A stretch of 49,375 bases of DNA, taken from positions 1 to 49,375 of the forward strand of contig CAZQSU010000009.1 in the NCBI GenBank assembly GCA_964595905.1, in the 5' to 3' direction. Shown piece by piece: positions 41,460 to 49,375 of this stretch. This stretch comes from JAFDWI01 sp964595905 (lineage in GTDB: Bacteria; Actinomycetota; Acidimicrobiia; Acidimicrobiales; Iamiaceae). The notes beneath the pieces are model-generated. The model did no database searches, was not told the DNA's origin, and worked only from the letters and a program-made list of their open reading frames with translations. Made by a program: the position numbers and the translations under genes. Numbering within the stretch: the stretch's first letter is position 1; each line of letters starts with the position of its first letter.

Positions 41460-43754
41460 TCAGGCCGAGCTCGCGTGGTCGACGAGCGCGTCGAGTCGAT
41501 CCAGGGTGAACGCGCCGCCGAGCATCGGCAGCAGGCGACGGAGCGGAAACTGGCCGATCACCTTCAGCAGGTTCTCGTCATCGAGGATCGGCGACAGGTC
41601 CCCGACCGGACTGTCCTTCATCTCGGCGACCAGCAGATCCCGACCGACGGGGTGCGCCAGCCATTCAGCCAGGGTCGAGTACGAGTCCAACCCTTCGACG
41701 GGGATCTCCCCCGGGAGTTCCACGACGTCGACCAGGCGGCGATCCCGCGACGACGCGGCCACCGCGACCTCGTAGGCGCCGGGGTCGAACACCCAGGAGT
41801 GGCTGCGAATCGACCAGCGCGCCAGGTCGCGCCTCGACAGCGCGAAGTGCACGCGCTCGGTCGCGCCGGCCTCGAGCGTCACCTTGGTGAAGCCACGCAA
41901 CTCGTGCACCGGCCGGGGCACCGGCGCGTCGAGCGAACCCACGTAGAGCTGCACGACCTCGGCCCCGGCGACGCCCCCGGTGTTGGTGACCGTCGCGGCG
42001 ACCTCCACCACCGGGTCGTCGAGGTCGCCGCCTCCGGCGTCGACCACGTCGAGAGTCAGGTCCGAATATGCGAACGTCGTGTACGACAGACCGAACCCGA
42101 ACGGATAGGCGACCGGGGCGTCGGCCGTGTCGTAGCCGCGGTAGCCGACGAAGATCCCTTCGCCGTAGAACACCTTGCGCTCGGCCCCGGGGAAGTTCCC
42201 GAAGGCGGTCGTGTCGGCGAGCCGGTACGGGATCGACTCGGTGAGCTTTCCCGATGGGTTCACCGCGCCGAGCAGCAGATCCGCGACCGCGCTCCCCGCC
42301 GCCTGCCCGCCCAACCAGCATTCGAGGACGGCCGCGGCCTGGTCGGCGAAGTCGGCGACGGTGACCACACTGCCGTTGGCCAGCACGACCACCACATCAG
42401 AGCGCTCCGCCGCGATGGCCTCGATGCAGCGGAGCTGCACCCCGGGCAGGCCGAGACCGGTCCGGTCGAAGCCCTCGGACTCCTCCGATGCCGGCAGGCC
42501 GGCGAACACCACGACCGCGTCGGCGCCACGAGCGGTCTCGACCGCTTCTGCGACGAGTGCTTCCGCGGCGGCGTCCGTCTCGTCGATCGCGTACCCGGCG
42601 GCGAAATCGACGGTGCTGCCCGCGGGCACCGCTGCGCGCAACGCGCTCAGCGCGTCGTCGACCCGGGTCGGGTTCACCTGCGACGAGCCCGCACCCTGGT
42701 AACGGGGAGCGCGGGCGCATTCGCCGATCACCGCGAGCCGGTGCGATTCGGTCAGGTCGAGGGGCAGGACTCCGCCCTCGTTTTTCAGCAGCACCGCCCC
42801 CTCGGCCGCGGCGACACGCGCCAGCACGTGGTGGGCGTCGACGTCGAACCCGCCGGTCGACGCCTCACGCGGTGAACGGTCGACGAGGGCGAGCACCCGT
42901 CGGACCGAACGGTCGAGGCCGGCCTCGCTCAGCGATCCGGCTTCGACGGCCGCGACGATCGCTGCGGGGCTGGCCTTGCCGGTCGAGGGCATCTCCAGGT
43001 CGAGTCCGGCGGCGACCGAGGCGGCCGGGTCGTCGACCGCACCCCAGTCCGACACGACCAGCCCGTCGAAGCCCCATTCGTCGCGCAGCACCTCGGTGAG
43101 CAGCCAGGGGTCGTGTGCCGCGTAGGTGCCGTTGATGCGGTTGTAGGCGCACATGACCGTCCACGGCGCGGCCTCACGCACCACGGGTTCGAACGCGGCC
43201 AGGTAGATCTCGCGCAGGGTGCGTTCGTCGACCTCGGCCGAGACGCGCAACCGGTCGGTCTCCTGGTTGTTGGCCGCGAAGTGCTTCAGCGAGGCGCCCA
43301 CGCCGGTCGACTGCAGGCCCTGCACCCACGCGGTGCCCATCGTGCCGGCCACGTGGGGGTCTTCGGAGTAGTACTCGAAGTTCCGGCCGCACAGTGGAGA
43401 GCGCTTGATGTTGACGCCCGGGCCCAGCACCACCGCCAGCCCCGCCGCCCGCGCCTCGGTGCCGATGGCTTCGCCGACCCGCCGAACGGTTTCGACGTTC
43501 CAGGTGGAACCGAGCGTGACCGCCGGGGGAAAGCACGTCGCCGGTTCGGACGACTCGATCCCCAGATGGTCGCCGCCGTCGCGTTGGACCCGCAACCCGT
43601 GGGGACCGTCGGCGACCGCGATCGCGTCGATGCCCAGCCGGTCGATCGCCCGGGTGTGCCAGAACCCCGAACCCGAACACAACGCGGCCTTCTCCTCGAG
43701 GGTCAGTTCACCCAGCAGCGCGTCGATGTCGAGTCGTTCCCCATCAGTCGTCAT
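41460..43754 (-). CDS. Glycoside hydrolase family 3 beta-glucosidase
   Basis: A 764-aa GH3 enzyme. The N-terminal TIM-barrel domain contains IAVADGPHGLRVQ and SPLCGRNFEYYSEDPHVAG. The nucleophile Asp is in GFDGLVVSDWGAVDDPA. GH3 C-terminal domain elements include AVIGECARAPRYQGAGSSQVNP and AVVFAGLPASEESEGFDR. A fibronectin-III-like domain closes the protein (VAATVTNTGGVAGAEVVQLYV). No signal peptide, so cytoplasmic. TAGCCT 8 nt before the ATG suggests a leaderless mRNA. Confidence 0.94.
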   Translation of the reverse strand: MTTDGERLDIDALLGELTLEEKAALCSGSGFWHTRAIDRLGIDAIAVADGPHGLRVQRDGGDHLGIESSEPATCFPPAVTLGSTWNVETVRRVGEAIGTEARAAGLAVVLGPGVNIKRSPLCGRNFEYYSEDPHVAGTMGTAWVQGLQSTGVGASLKHFAANNQETDRLRVSAEVDERTLREIYLAAFEPVVREAAPWTVMCAYNRINGTYAAHDPWLLTEVLRDEWGFDGLVVSDWGAVDDPAASVAAGLDLEMPSTGKASPAAIVAAVEAGSLSEAGLDRSVRRVLALVDRSPREASTGGFDVDAHHVLARVAAAEGAVLLKNEGGVLPLDLTESHRLAVIGECARAPRYQGAGSSQVNPTRVDDALSALRAAVPAGSTVDFAAGYAIDETDAAAEALVAEAVETARGADAVVVFAGLPASEESEGFDRTGLGLPGVQLRCIEAIAAERSDVVVVLANGSVVTVADFADQAAAVLECWLGGQAAGSAVADLLLGAVNPSGKLTESIPYRLADTTAFGNFPGAERKVFYGEGIFVGYRGYDTADAPVAYPFGFGLSYTTFAYSDLTLDVVDAGGGDLDDPVVEVAATVTNTGGVAGAEVVQLYVGSLDAPVPRPVHELRGFTKVTLEAGATERVHFALSRRDLARWSIRSHSWVFDPGAYEVAVAASSRDRRLVDVVELPGEIPVEGLDSYSTLAEWLAHPVGRDLLVAEMKDSPVGDLSPILDDENLLKVIGQFPLRRLLPMLGGAFTLDRLDALVDHASSA

Positions 43755-43762
43755 GGCCGGGC

Positions 43763-43768
43763 AGGCTA
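43763..43768 (-). promoter_or_regulatory. Leaderless -10 of the beta-glucosidase gene
   Basis: TAGCCT on the minus strand ends 8 nt before the ATG at 43754. Confidence 0.5.
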
Positions 43769-43883
43769 CCGAATCGCGTTCTCGTGACGATCAAGGTGGA
43801 TCTGTTCTCTGGAGGGTTCGTGACCGTATCCGGCGTCAACGCTCCAAAGAACGAGTGGGGTCGGGCCTGCCACATCCCCTCGG

Positions 43884-43889
43884 TATCCT
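43884..43889 (+). promoter_or_regulatory. Leaderless -10 of the LON-domain gene
   Basis: TATCCT ends 6 nt before the ATG at 43896. Confidence 0.5.
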
Positions 43890-43895
43890 CGCCCG

Positions 43896-44507
43896 ATGAC
43901 GGCAACCCCGATGTTCCCGCTCGGCACGGTGCTGCTGCCGGGCGGCTTGATCTCGGTGCAGATCTTCGAACCGCGCTACCAACAGCTCCTCGCCGACGTC
44001 CTGGCGGATGGTGGCACATTCGGCGTGGTGCTCATCGAACGCGGCCACGAGGTCGGCGGTGGCGATGCCCGCTTCGACGTCGGCACCATCGCCCACATCG
44101 GCCGCCACGATCCACTCGGAGACGGGCGCCACGACCTGTTGTTGCACGGCACCGAACGGGTCCGGATCGTCGAGTGGCTCGACGACGACCCCTATCCCCG
44201 AGCTCGGGTCGCGCCGTGGCCGGAGGAGGCCGACACCGACCCGGTGGCCGTCGCTGCCGACCTCGAAGCTTGCGTGGCGAAGCTGCGACGCTTCCTCGCA
44301 CTCGCCACCGAATTGGGCCACCCGGTCGCGCCGGTCACCTTCGAACCACCCACCGACCTGATCGAGGGCAGCTACCTGTTGAGTGCGTATGCGCCGATCC
44401 TGCCCATCGATCGTCAACGTACCTTGGAGGCCCCCGGCCCCGGGCCTCGGATCGAGATCATGAGCAGACTCATCGACGAGATGTTCGAGGTGTTCCGCGT
44501 CGAATGA
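43896..44507 (+). CDS. LON substrate-binding domain protein
   Basis: A 203-aa stand-alone LON N-terminal domain. MFPLGTVLLPGG...VQIFEPRYQQLLADVL is the hallmark start, and GTFGVVLIERGHEVGGGD and DVGTIAHI follow. There is no AAA or protease domain. The C-terminal helical bundle (LRRFLALATELG...EIMSRLIDEMFEVF) is as in the full-length protease N-domain. Its 3' end overlaps the convergent ECF S-component gene by 38 bp. Confidence 0.88.
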   Translation: MTATPMFPLGTVLLPGGLISVQIFEPRYQQLLADVLADGGTFGVVLIERGHEVGGGDARFDVGTIAHIGRHDPLGDGRHDLLLHGTERVRIVEWLDDDPYPRARVAPWPEEADTDPVAVAADLEACVAKLRRFLALATELGHPVAPVTFEPPTDLIEGSYLLSAYAPILPIDRQRTLEAPGPGPRIEIMSRLIDEMFEVFRVE

Positions 44508-45453
44508 CCGCGGCGGCTCCGACGGGGTCGTCGCCCTCGACGCGGACGTCGACCGCGGCCTCGGCCCCGGTGTCGACGGAGGCCGGAGTGAACTCCACGG
44601 GCGCCTCGAAGGCGGCACGGCGACCCGCCCGACGCAGTGCCGCCAGCACGGCCGGCCCGGTGAGCACGATCAACACCACGTTCGTCAGCGCGCGCAGCGT
44701 GTCCCAGCCCAGCGACGTGAGCGAGTCGAACACGAGGTACCGCCGCAGGTTGAACCAGTTGGCCGCACCGGGCACATAGGCGGTGGTGCTCGCGGGGTCG
44801 ACGACGAAGGGCCAGAACGACAGGTTCAGCAACAGGCCGTAGACATAGCCCGAGACGAAACCGTAGGTGGCCAGCAACACGATCTCGGCCCGTCCCCGAC
44901 AGCGTGGCAACAACCCCGCACCCAGGCCGATGAACGCCGCGCCGAACATCTGGTACGGCAGCCACGGCCCCACCCCGCCGGTGATGATGGCCGAGGCGAA
45001 CAGGCTCGTGCAGCCGAGCAGGAACCCGAAACCGGGGCCGAAGACCCGCCCGGCCAGCACCAGCAGGAAGAACACCAACTCGACCCCCGAGGTGCCCAGA
45101 CCGAGCGGCCGCAGCCCGGCGTTGACGGCCGAGAGCACCCCGAGCAGCGCAAGTGCCTTGGCGTCGATTCCGTCTTCGGCGACCTGGGCCACCGCGACGA
45201 TCACGACGAGGATCAACAGCACGCCGAACAGCAGCGGCGCCACCGAGACGTCGCCGAGCACGTCCGGGGCCAACAGGAACGGCCAGAAGAACGCCATCGC
45301 ACCGAGCAGCCCGGCGATGACCAGCGCAAGACGTGACCAGCGACCCAACGGGATGACCACCGGGTCACGCGGCGGCCCCTGCGCAGCAGCCCGATGCTGC
45401 GACACCGTCGATGCGCCGTGGTCTCCCGACGCGGAGGCGTCGACGGCGGTCAC
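44470..45453 (-). CDS. ECF transporter S component
   Basis: A 327-aa membrane protein with about seven or more helices (LVIAGLLGAMAFFWPFLLAP, VAPLLFGVLLILVVIVAVAQV, VELVFFLLVLAGRVFGPGFGFLLGCTSLFASAI...). It is the predicted substrate-binding subunit, encoded after the ATPase and T components with a 4-bp GTGA overlap. The upstream cobalamin riboswitch suggests cobalamin or a precursor as substrate. The C-terminal tail (VEFTPASVDTGAEAAVDVRVEG) is non-membrane. Confidence 0.82.
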   Translation of the reverse strand: MTAVDASASGDHGASTVSQHRAAAQGPPRDPVVIPLGRWSRLALVIAGLLGAMAFFWPFLLAPDVLGDVSVAPLLFGVLLILVVIVAVAQVAEDGIDAKALALLGVLSAVNAGLRPLGLGTSGVELVFFLLVLAGRVFGPGFGFLLGCTSLFASAIITGGVGPWLPYQMFGAAFIGLGAGLLPRCRGRAEIVLLATYGFVSGYVYGLLLNLSFWPFVVDPASTTAYVPGAANWFNLRRYLVFDSLTSLGWDTLRALTNVVLIVLTGPAVLAALRRAGRRAAFEAPVEFTPASVDTGAEAAVDVRVEGDDPVGAAAVIRRGTPRTSRR

Positions 45454-47111
45454 CGCGGCACCCCTCGAACCTGGGCAGCCTGCTCGGTCGGTTCGGGTGG
45501 TCCTCCGAGCGCCTCCCGGACCTGGTCCACCGTCAGGTAGGGCGTCGGCCGCAGGATCTTCGCGACCTGCGGGGCGAACGCCGGTGACGCCACGACGATC
45601 TCGGTGCTCGGGCCGTCGGCGACGATGCCGCCCTCGGCCATGATCACCACCCGGTGCGCGACCCGTGCCACGAACTCGACGTCGTGGGTGGCGACCAGCA
45701 CCGATCGGCCCTGGGCGGCGAGACCGGCGATCACCTCGGCGAGTTGGGCCTTGGCTGCATAGTCGAGCCCGCGGGTCGGCTCGTCGAGCAGCACGATCGT
45801 CGGGGTCGGGGCGAGCTGGATCGCCAACACGAGTGCCAGCTTCTGTCCTTCGGAGAGGTCCCGCGGATGTTGCCGATCGTCGATCCCCGGAGCGAAGCGA
45901 TCGAGGAGCGCCCGGGTCGTGCCCGCGGGCGCCGACGATTCACGATCGGCCTGGGCACACTCGCTCCCGACCGTCTCGAGGTACAACAGATCGGCCGGGG
46001 TCTGGGGGACCAGACTCACCGAATGGCGGGTCGTCAGGGCATCAGCGTGCTGCGGCCCGGCGCCGGTGATCTCGACTCGTCCCGCGTCTCGGGATCCCGA
46101 CCCCTGCAGCGCCCACAGCAGTGACGACTTGCCGGACCCGTTGCGGCCCATGAGCGCGGTGACCTCCCCGGCAGCGAGGTCGAGATCGACCCCGGCCACC
46201 GCCACGAGCTCGCCGTAGGTGACCACGACACCGTTCGCTCGCAGCACCGGCTCGCCCACGGTGCCCGTGGGCACGCCGCGCCGGGGCGGCACCTGCCGAT
46301 CGGCCAGCCGGTCGCGCAGCGGTGCGGCCAGGCGCCGCGCGTCGCGCACGTTCAGCGCGAGGGGGTCCCATCCGGCCAGTCGTCCGAGCTCGACCACGGG
46401 AGGTGCGACCGGCGCGTCGACGAGCAGGGTCGCGGGCGGGCCGAAGCGCGCCGTGCCGTCCCCGTCGAGCACCACGATGGAGTCCGCGTACTGCACGACC
46501 CGTTCGAGACGGTGTTCGGCCATGAACACGGTCAGCCCCAGGTCGTGCACGAGACGGGTGATGGTGGCCAGCACCTCCTCCGCCGCGGTCGGGTCCAGCG
46601 CCGAGGTCGGCTCGTCGAGCACCAGCACCGACGGTTCGGTGGCGAGCACCGAACCGATCGCGACCCGCTGCTGTTGCCCGCCCGACAGGTCGGCCAAAGG
46701 CCGATCGCGCAACTCGGCCAGACCCATCACGTCGATGATCTCCTCGACGCGTTTGCGCATCGTCGACGGGGCGACGGCGAGCTGTTCCATGCCATAGGCG
46801 AGCTCTTCGGCGACGGTGTCGGTGACGAAGCCGGCGAGCGGGTCCTGGGCGACCACCCCGACGACGTCGGCGAGGTCACGGGGGTGGAACTCGCTGGTGG
46901 CCCGACCGGCGACGGTGACCGTGCCGGCGAGCGTCCCGCCGGTGAAACGGGGTACCAGCGCGTTCACCGCACCGAGCAGCGTGGACTTGCCCGAACCGGT
47001 CCGCCCCACGACGAGACAGAGCTCCCCCTCGGGCACCGTGAACGACACGTCACGCAGCACCGGCTCCGCCGCGCCGGCATAGGTCACCGTGACCCGGTCG
47101 AAGTCGATCAC
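45450..47111 (-). CDS. ECF transporter fused ATPase (EcfA-EcfA')
   Basis: A 553-aa cytoplasmic protein with two ABC domains in tandem. Domain 1 has Walker A GRTGSGKST, DLSGGQQQRVAIG and VLVLDEPTSALD. Domain 2 has GRNGSGKSS, the signature region DLSEGQKLALVLAIQL and IVLLDEPTRGLD. Fusion of both ECF ATPases is common in actinobacteria (for example Rv2326c). GTG start overlapping the T-component stop by 4 bp. Confidence 0.92.
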   Translation of the reverse strand: MIDFDRVTVTYAGAAEPVLRDVSFTVPEGELCLVVGRTGSGKSTLLGAVNALVPRFTGGTLAGTVTVAGRATSEFHPRDLADVVGVVAQDPLAGFVTDTVAEELAYGMEQLAVAPSTMRKRVEEIIDVMGLAELRDRPLADLSGGQQQRVAIGSVLATEPSVLVLDEPTSALDPTAAEEVLATITRLVHDLGLTVFMAEHRLERVVQYADSIVVLDGDGTARFGPPATLLVDAPVAPPVVELGRLAGWDPLALNVRDARRLAAPLRDRLADRQVPPRRGVPTGTVGEPVLRANGVVVTYGELVAVAGVDLDLAAGEVTALMGRNGSGKSSLLWALQGSGSRDAGRVEITGAGPQHADALTTRHSVSLVPQTPADLLYLETVGSECAQADRESSAPAGTTRALLDRFAPGIDDRQHPRDLSEGQKLALVLAIQLAPTPTIVLLDEPTRGLDYAAKAQLAEVIAGLAAQGRSVLVATHDVEFVARVAHRVVIMAEGGIVADGPSTEIVVASPAFAPQVAKILRPTPYLTVDQVREALGGPPEPTEQAAQVRGVPR

Positions 47112-48424
47112 GGGGCCTCCGACTGCTCACGGGCGACCGCCTCGCCGACGGTCACTTCCCGGGAGGCCGTCGAGGGGCGCCGGAACCTCGGGACCGGCGG
47201 TCTCGGCGCCGTGAACGCCGGGGTCGCCGCGACGAGGAGGGCCACGGCCGGCACGACCGGCAACGCGGGGAGCGCCAGCGGGCTCAGCGAGGGGTGCAGG
47301 TTCGCGAGGTCGTACCGGGTGACGACCACGAAGACGACCGCGCACGCCAGCCCGGCCGCGGTGACGAGAGATTCGGGAACGTCCCAGGGGTCGGGGGCGT
47401 GGTCGGTGTGACGTACCCGGCGCGACCCGAGTGCCATGCCCCCGATGCACAGCGCCGCACCGAGCGCGATCGCCGGCAACGTCACACGCGGCGAGGTGCC
47501 ACCGCCGAGCAGGCCGTACACCCCCACGCACAGTGCGCCGAGTCCCCCGACCAACAGCACGACGGTGGTCCGCCGCTGCGACTCGGACACCGCGGCACGT
47601 CGTCCGTAACCCCGAGAGTCCATCGCGGCGGCGAGCGCCAGCGAGCGATCCAGCGAATCGTGCAGGACCGGCAGCGCGACCGTACCCAGGGAGCGCAGTC
47701 CACGGGTGGTACCGCCCCGCAATTTCCTGGCCCGGCGCACCCGCTGCACGCTGGCGATCAACTGGGGCGCGACGGTGATCGAGATGACCACCGCCACGCC
47801 GAGTTCGTACAACGCGCCCGGCAGTACCCGCAGGGCACGTTTGGGGTTGGCCAACGCGTTCGCCGCACCGATGCAGGCGATGATCGTCGCGAGGCGCAGC
47901 CCCTCGTACGCCGCGGCGAGCACCGACTCGGCCGTGACCGGCCCTCCCAGGCTGACCCCGGCCGCCCAGCTCGGCAACGGGATCGAGGGCAACGTGAACC
48001 AGACGTGGGTGCCCATCGCCGCGCCCCCGCCGAAGACCACCCGGGAGACGACGCGGATCACGACGATGACCGCGCCGAAGATCAGGTAGTACCGGAAGGC
48101 CCGAGCCCAGGGCGCGGTGCCCCGCCGACGGACCACGACGAACCCGGCGACGCACAGGATCAGACCCAGGAGCAACGGATTGGTGGTGCGACTGGCGGCC
48201 ACGATCAGCCCCAGCGCCCACAACCACCAGGCGATCGGATGCAGGTTCCGGGGCAGCCACAGTGCCGATCGCGCCGGTGCCGATCGCGCCGGTGACGGTC
48301 GGGCTCGCGCAGCGTCGGGTCGGTCCGGGCGCGTGGCCGGGGCCGTGGCCGCAACGTCCCGAGCCACCGTCCCCGCAGTCGACGACGTGCCGGTGATCGG
48401 AGACGCCATCGGATCAGCGGTCAT
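47108..48424 (-). CDS. ECF transporter T component (CbiQ/EcfT)
   Basis: 438 aa. After a ~65-residue Ala/Pro/Arg-rich cytoplasmic extension come several helices and the coupling-helix region of CbiQ/EcfT (SVQRVRRARKLRGGTTRGLRS and LALAAAMDSRGYGRR, the family's A-x-x-x-R-G signature). Later helices form an additional C-terminal membrane segment. Start: ATG at 48424 behind GAGGAG. A cobalamin riboswitch lies between promoter and start. Confidence 0.9.
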   Translation of the reverse strand: MTADPMASPITGTSSTAGTVARDVAATAPATRPDRPDAARARPSPARSAPARSALWLPRNLHPIAWWLWALGLIVAASRTTNPLLLGLILCVAGFVVVRRRGTAPWARAFRYYLIFGAVIVVIRVVSRVVFGGGAAMGTHVWFTLPSIPLPSWAAGVSLGGPVTAESVLAAAYEGLRLATIIACIGAANALANPKRALRVLPGALYELGVAVVISITVAPQLIASVQRVRRARKLRGGTTRGLRSLGTVALPVLHDSLDRSLALAAAMDSRGYGRRAAVSESQRRTTVVLLVGGLGALCVGVYGLLGGGTSPRVTLPAIALGAALCIGGMALGSRRVRHTDHAPDPWDVPESLVTAAGLACAVVFVVVTRYDLANLHPSLSPLALPALPVVPAVALLVAATPAFTAPRPPVPRFRRPSTASREVTVGEAVAREQSEAP

Positions 48425-48455
48425 CGAACTCCTCGTCGATCGGGCGGCGACCAGA

Positions 48456-48472
48456 TGGGGCGGGTTGCCCCA
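48456..48472 (-). promoter_or_regulatory. Hairpin in the riboswitch expression platform
   Basis: TGGGGC-AACCC-GCCCCA forms a 6-bp stem between the aptamer and the ribosome binding site (48434-48429). It contains a second GGCAAC (48469-48464), the same sequence as the 3' strand of P1, so an alternative pairing with the P1 5' strand is possible. Confidence 0.5.
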
Positions 48473-48490
48473 CGGTGAGGTCGCGGCCTC

Positions 48491-48612
48491 GTTGCCCTCG
48501 TCGCAGGTGTTCCGACTCACCCCGAAGGCTCGGAGTTCACGGTTGCGGGTCAGTGCCGGATTCCCACCGGCTTCCCCTGCTGGGGGCGCCACCGGACATC
48601 GGGCCCGGCAAC
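48491..48612 (-). promoter_or_regulatory. Cobalamin riboswitch
   Basis: Minus strand: P1 GTTGCC (48612-48607) pairs with GGCAAC (48496-48491). The hallmark parts are GCCGGTGGGAATCCGGC (48571-48555) followed by ACTGACCCGCAACCGTGA, and the B12 box GTCGGAACACCTGC (48516-48503). It lies in the leader of the ECF transporter operon and should reduce its expression when cobalamin is available. Confidence 0.92.
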
Positions 48613-48619
48613 GGCTGCA

Positions 48620-48625
48620 ACCCTA
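48620..48625 (-). promoter_or_regulatory. -10 of the riboswitch/ECF operon
   Basis: TAGGGT on the minus strand. Seven nt later the P1 5' strand begins at 48612, so the aptamer probably starts at or next to the first transcribed base. Confidence 0.55.
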
Positions 48626-48671
48626 CCAATGCCGGTCATCGGCCCGCCCAGCGTCGGGCCGGACGGGCCTC

Positions 48672-48740
48672 TACACTCCGTGCTTCCGCGCCCGGGAACC
48701 AACTAGTGGGCGCTTCGACGAACGACAGGGGATCGCCACA
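48672..48740 (+). promoter_or_regulatory. Promoter and leader of the dehydrogenase gene
   Basis: TACACT at about 48672 is a likely -10. The leader to the GTG at 48741 is about 60 nt and carries AGGGGA as ribosome binding site. Unlike many genes here, this one is not leaderless. Confidence 0.4.
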
Positions 48741-49375
48741 GTGACAACACGAGTCGTGGTCTGGGGAACCGGGCTGGTCGGGTCGATGGTGATCGGCGAG
48801 ATCGTGCGCCATCCGGCGTTCGAACTGGTCGGGGTGGGGGTGCACGACCCGGACAAGGTCGGCCGTGACGCCGGCGAGCTGGCGGGCATCGAACCCATCG
48901 GCGTCACCGCGACCGATGATCTCGACGCGTTGATCGCGCTGCGGCCCGACGGCGTGGCCCACTACGGGCCGACCGCCGCGCACCCGAACGCGAACCTGGC
49001 GGTGATCGGCGCGTTCCTCAGCGCCGGCGTCGACGTGGTCTCCACCGCGATGACCCCGTGGGTGTGGCCCTGGGCCCCGGCGAACCCGCCCGACTGGATC
49101 GAGCCGATCGAAGCGGCGTGCGCCGAGGGCGACGCGAGCTGTTTCACCACCGGCATCGACCCGGGCTTCGCGAACGACCTGTTCCCGCTCACCCTCATGG
49201 GCCTGTGCAGCGAGGTCCGGACGGTCACCGCGCGCGAATTGCTCGACTACACCGATTACACCGGCGACTATGCGGAGGAGATGGGGTTCGGCCACCCGCC
49301 CGATCACCGGCCGATCCTGTCGGTGCCCGAGGTGCTGATCCTCGCCTGGGGCGGGACGGTGCCGATGATCGCCCG
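48741..49375 (+). CDS. NAD(P)-binding dehydrogenase, dihydrodipicolinate reductase-like (3' truncated by window)
   Basis: At least 211 residues are encoded before the window ends. The N-terminal Rossmann motif is VVVWGTGLVGSMVIGEIVRHP. DALIALRPDGVAHYGPTAAHP and AFLSAGVDVVSTAMTPW follow, then a substrate region (CFTTGIDPGFANDLFPLTLMG). This pattern is common in proteins annotated as dihydrodipicolinate reductase-like or 2,4-diaminopentanoate dehydrogenase-like in actinobacteria. Substrate unknown. GTG start at 48741 behind AGGGGATC. Confidence 0.82.
   Translation, partial: MTTRVVVWGTGLVGSMVIGEIVRHPAFELVGVGVHDPDKVGRDAGELAGIEPIGVTATDDLDALIALRPDGVAHYGPTAAHPNANLAVIGAFLSAGVDVVSTAMTPWVWPWAPANPPDWIEPIEAACAEGDASCFTTGIDPGFANDLFPLTLMGLCSEVRTVTARELLDYTDYTGDYAEEMGFGHPPDHRPILSVPEVLILAWGGTVPMIA

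Overview
The window is about 49 kb of very GC-rich actinobacterial chromosome. A WhiB regulator, a paired set of ArsA-type ATPases, an actinobacterial-type ECF transporter behind a cobalamin riboswitch, frequent GTG starts and a complete ectoine/hydroxyectoine operon suggest a salt-tolerant, probably aquatic actinobacterium. Acidimicrobiia (Ilumatobacter-like) is my best guess; no marker gene proves it.

Layout. 1-479 has no convincing gene. 480-5445 (minus) holds a MacB/FtsX-type ABC exporter, a DUF779 protein and three small membrane ORFs. 5492-9201 (plus) is ectA, ectB, ectC, ectD, with palindromic repeats between ectA and ectB. 9464-10168 is a VapBC-type toxin-antitoxin pair, separated by a long hairpin from a convergent aldehyde dehydrogenase. 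11928-14654 (minus) has metallo-hydrolase, Nudix, FxsA and WhiB genes. An NfeD-like protein (minus) and two ArsA-like ATPases (plus) diverge around 16.0 kb. A STAS protein and a small receiver protein diverge around 18.6 kb.

19178-23889 is the most unusual region. Four successive paralogous, membrane-anchored, predicted jelly-roll proteins (called P1-P4 here) are interrupted by tRNA-Pro. The fourth appears to share its promoter and first ~25 codons with the phosphotransferase gene that follows. A fifth, more distant lipoprotein relative (P5) lies at 40479-41402.

23958-32658 carries metabolic and membrane genes: phosphotransferase, DUF7064-like, FAD oxidoreductase, HAD phosphatase, alpha/beta hydrolase, a large polytopic membrane protein, an ArsC-like protein and an SRPBCC protein. 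32750-34482 (minus) is an AbiE-like type IV toxin-antitoxin pair with two 24-bp direct repeats around its promoter. Then come a thioesterase, an ECF sigma factor with a membrane partner, threonine dehydratase plus acyl-CoA synthetase, a GH3 beta-glucosidase and a LON-domain protein. 44470-48424 is a three-gene ECF transporter operon behind a cobalamin riboswitch. A 3'-truncated NAD(P)-binding dehydrogenase starts at 48741.

Two themes recur. Many genes have a TANNNT hexamer 6-8 nt before the start codon, as expected for leaderless transcripts, and several start choices rest on this. Three kinds of 49-51-bp palindrome lie between genes, two of them sharing GAACTC...GAGTTC ends.
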